A stretch of DNA of 5,694 nucleotides from Desulfuromonadales bacterium. Its GTDB lineage: Bacteria; Desulfobacterota; Desulfuromonadia; Geobacterales; Pseudopelobacteraceae. The DNA lies in assembly GCA_015688915.1 (NCBI GenBank), contig JAATGX010000196.1, forward strand, positions 1-5,694, read 5' to 3'. Each line of letters opens with the position of its first letter. Within the stretch, counting starts at the first letter, position 1. The translations under genes and the position numbers were made by a program. Positions 5,365 through 5,694 of the stretch are shown piece by piece. The notes below the pieces were generated by a model. It made no database searches and was not told the DNA's origin. It saw only the letters and a program-made list of their open reading frames with translations.

Positions 5365-5694
5365 TGCGGGTGCTGCTGGTTGAGGATGACCGGATGATCG
5401 GCAAAGCGACTATGCAGGCATTGAAGGACGCCGCCTATGCCGTGGACTGGGTTCGGGACGGCGTCCAAGCCCTGGATGCCGTCGAAACCGGTGAGTACGA
5501 GGTGATGGTCCTTGACCTGGGGTTGCCCAAAGAGGATGGCTTGGTGGTGCTGGATCGGATGCGCGGTCGGGGCGACACTACCGCCGTGCTGATCGTCACG
5601 GCTCGGGACGGCCTGGATGACCGGATCAAGGGATTGGATCTGGGGGCGGACGACTATCTGGTCAAGCCGTTTGCCGTTGAGGAGTTGCTGGCCC
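5364..5694 (+). CDS. OmpR/PhoB-type response regulator, N-terminal part (truncated)
   Basis: The start is ATG at 5364, overlapping the phosphatase stop (TGATG), with AGGAG (5354-5358) five bases before it. The window ends after 110 codons, so only the receiver domain is seen; a DNA-binding domain should follow. Key receiver residues are in place: acidic pair Asp8/Asp9, phosphoacceptor Asp51 (VLDLGLP), Thr79 (IVTAR) and Lys101 (DDYLVKPF). The run TARDGLDDRIKGLDLGADDYLVKPF is typical of PmrA/QseB/TctD-like regulators of the OmpR family, though the subgroup call is from general resemblance. A sensor kinase gene probably lies just beyond. The operon layout suggests that the regulator controls, at least in part, the phosphatase and the membrane protein upstream. 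Confidence 0.93.
   Translation, partial: MRVLLVEDDRMIGKATMQALKDAAYAVDWVRDGVQALDAVETGEYEVMVLDLGLPKEDGLVVLDRMRGRGDTTAVLIVTARDGLDDRIKGLDLGADDYLVKPFAVEELLA

Overview
The window looks like chromosomal DNA from a GC-rich Gram-negative proteobacterium. A Desulfuromonadia/Geobacter-type host is my best guess. It rests on the overall feel of the LysM protein, the small CxxC protein and the ferredoxin, and on no marker gene, so it is an inference. Strong GGAGG-type ribosome sites and a sigma70-type promoter can be read directly.

Layout: the left two thirds is transcribed leftward (minus strand) and the right third rightward. Right to left on the minus strand are (i) a branched-chain amino acid aminotransferase (ilvE, 2482-3555) with a clear promoter at 3593-3621; (ii) a gene-free spacer with a strong hairpin (2312-2340) and a 125-bp element with 20-bp inverted ends (2353-2477); (iii) a 59-aa cysteine-rich protein (2120-2299); (iv) a 2[4Fe-4S] ferredoxin (1908-2123) whose reading frame overlaps the end of the small gene; and (v) an exported LysM-domain protein (148-1746). 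The first 147 bases are A+T-rich, hold inverted repeats and have no gene that I can support.

On the plus strand, diverging from ilvE, are an internally duplicated eight-helix membrane protein (3819-4586), a PAP2-family membrane phosphatase (4657-5364) and an OmpR/PhoB-type response regulator that overlaps it by one base and runs off the window (5364-5694+). The tight spacing suggests one operon. A PAP2 phosphatase next to a PmrA/QseB-like regulator suggests envelope lipid or lipid A remodelling, with the regulator possibly controlling its own operon; this is inference from context.

The most interesting unexplained signal is the leader of that operon (about 3670-3810). The ribosome site GGGAGG can be sequestered by a perfect 7-bp upstream complement. 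That complement can instead pair with an earlier GGAGG. This is the layout of a translational RNA switch, and I do not recognise its class. The second point of interest is the 59-aa Cys-rich gene and the ferredoxin start, which has no standard start codon close to the conserved domain.
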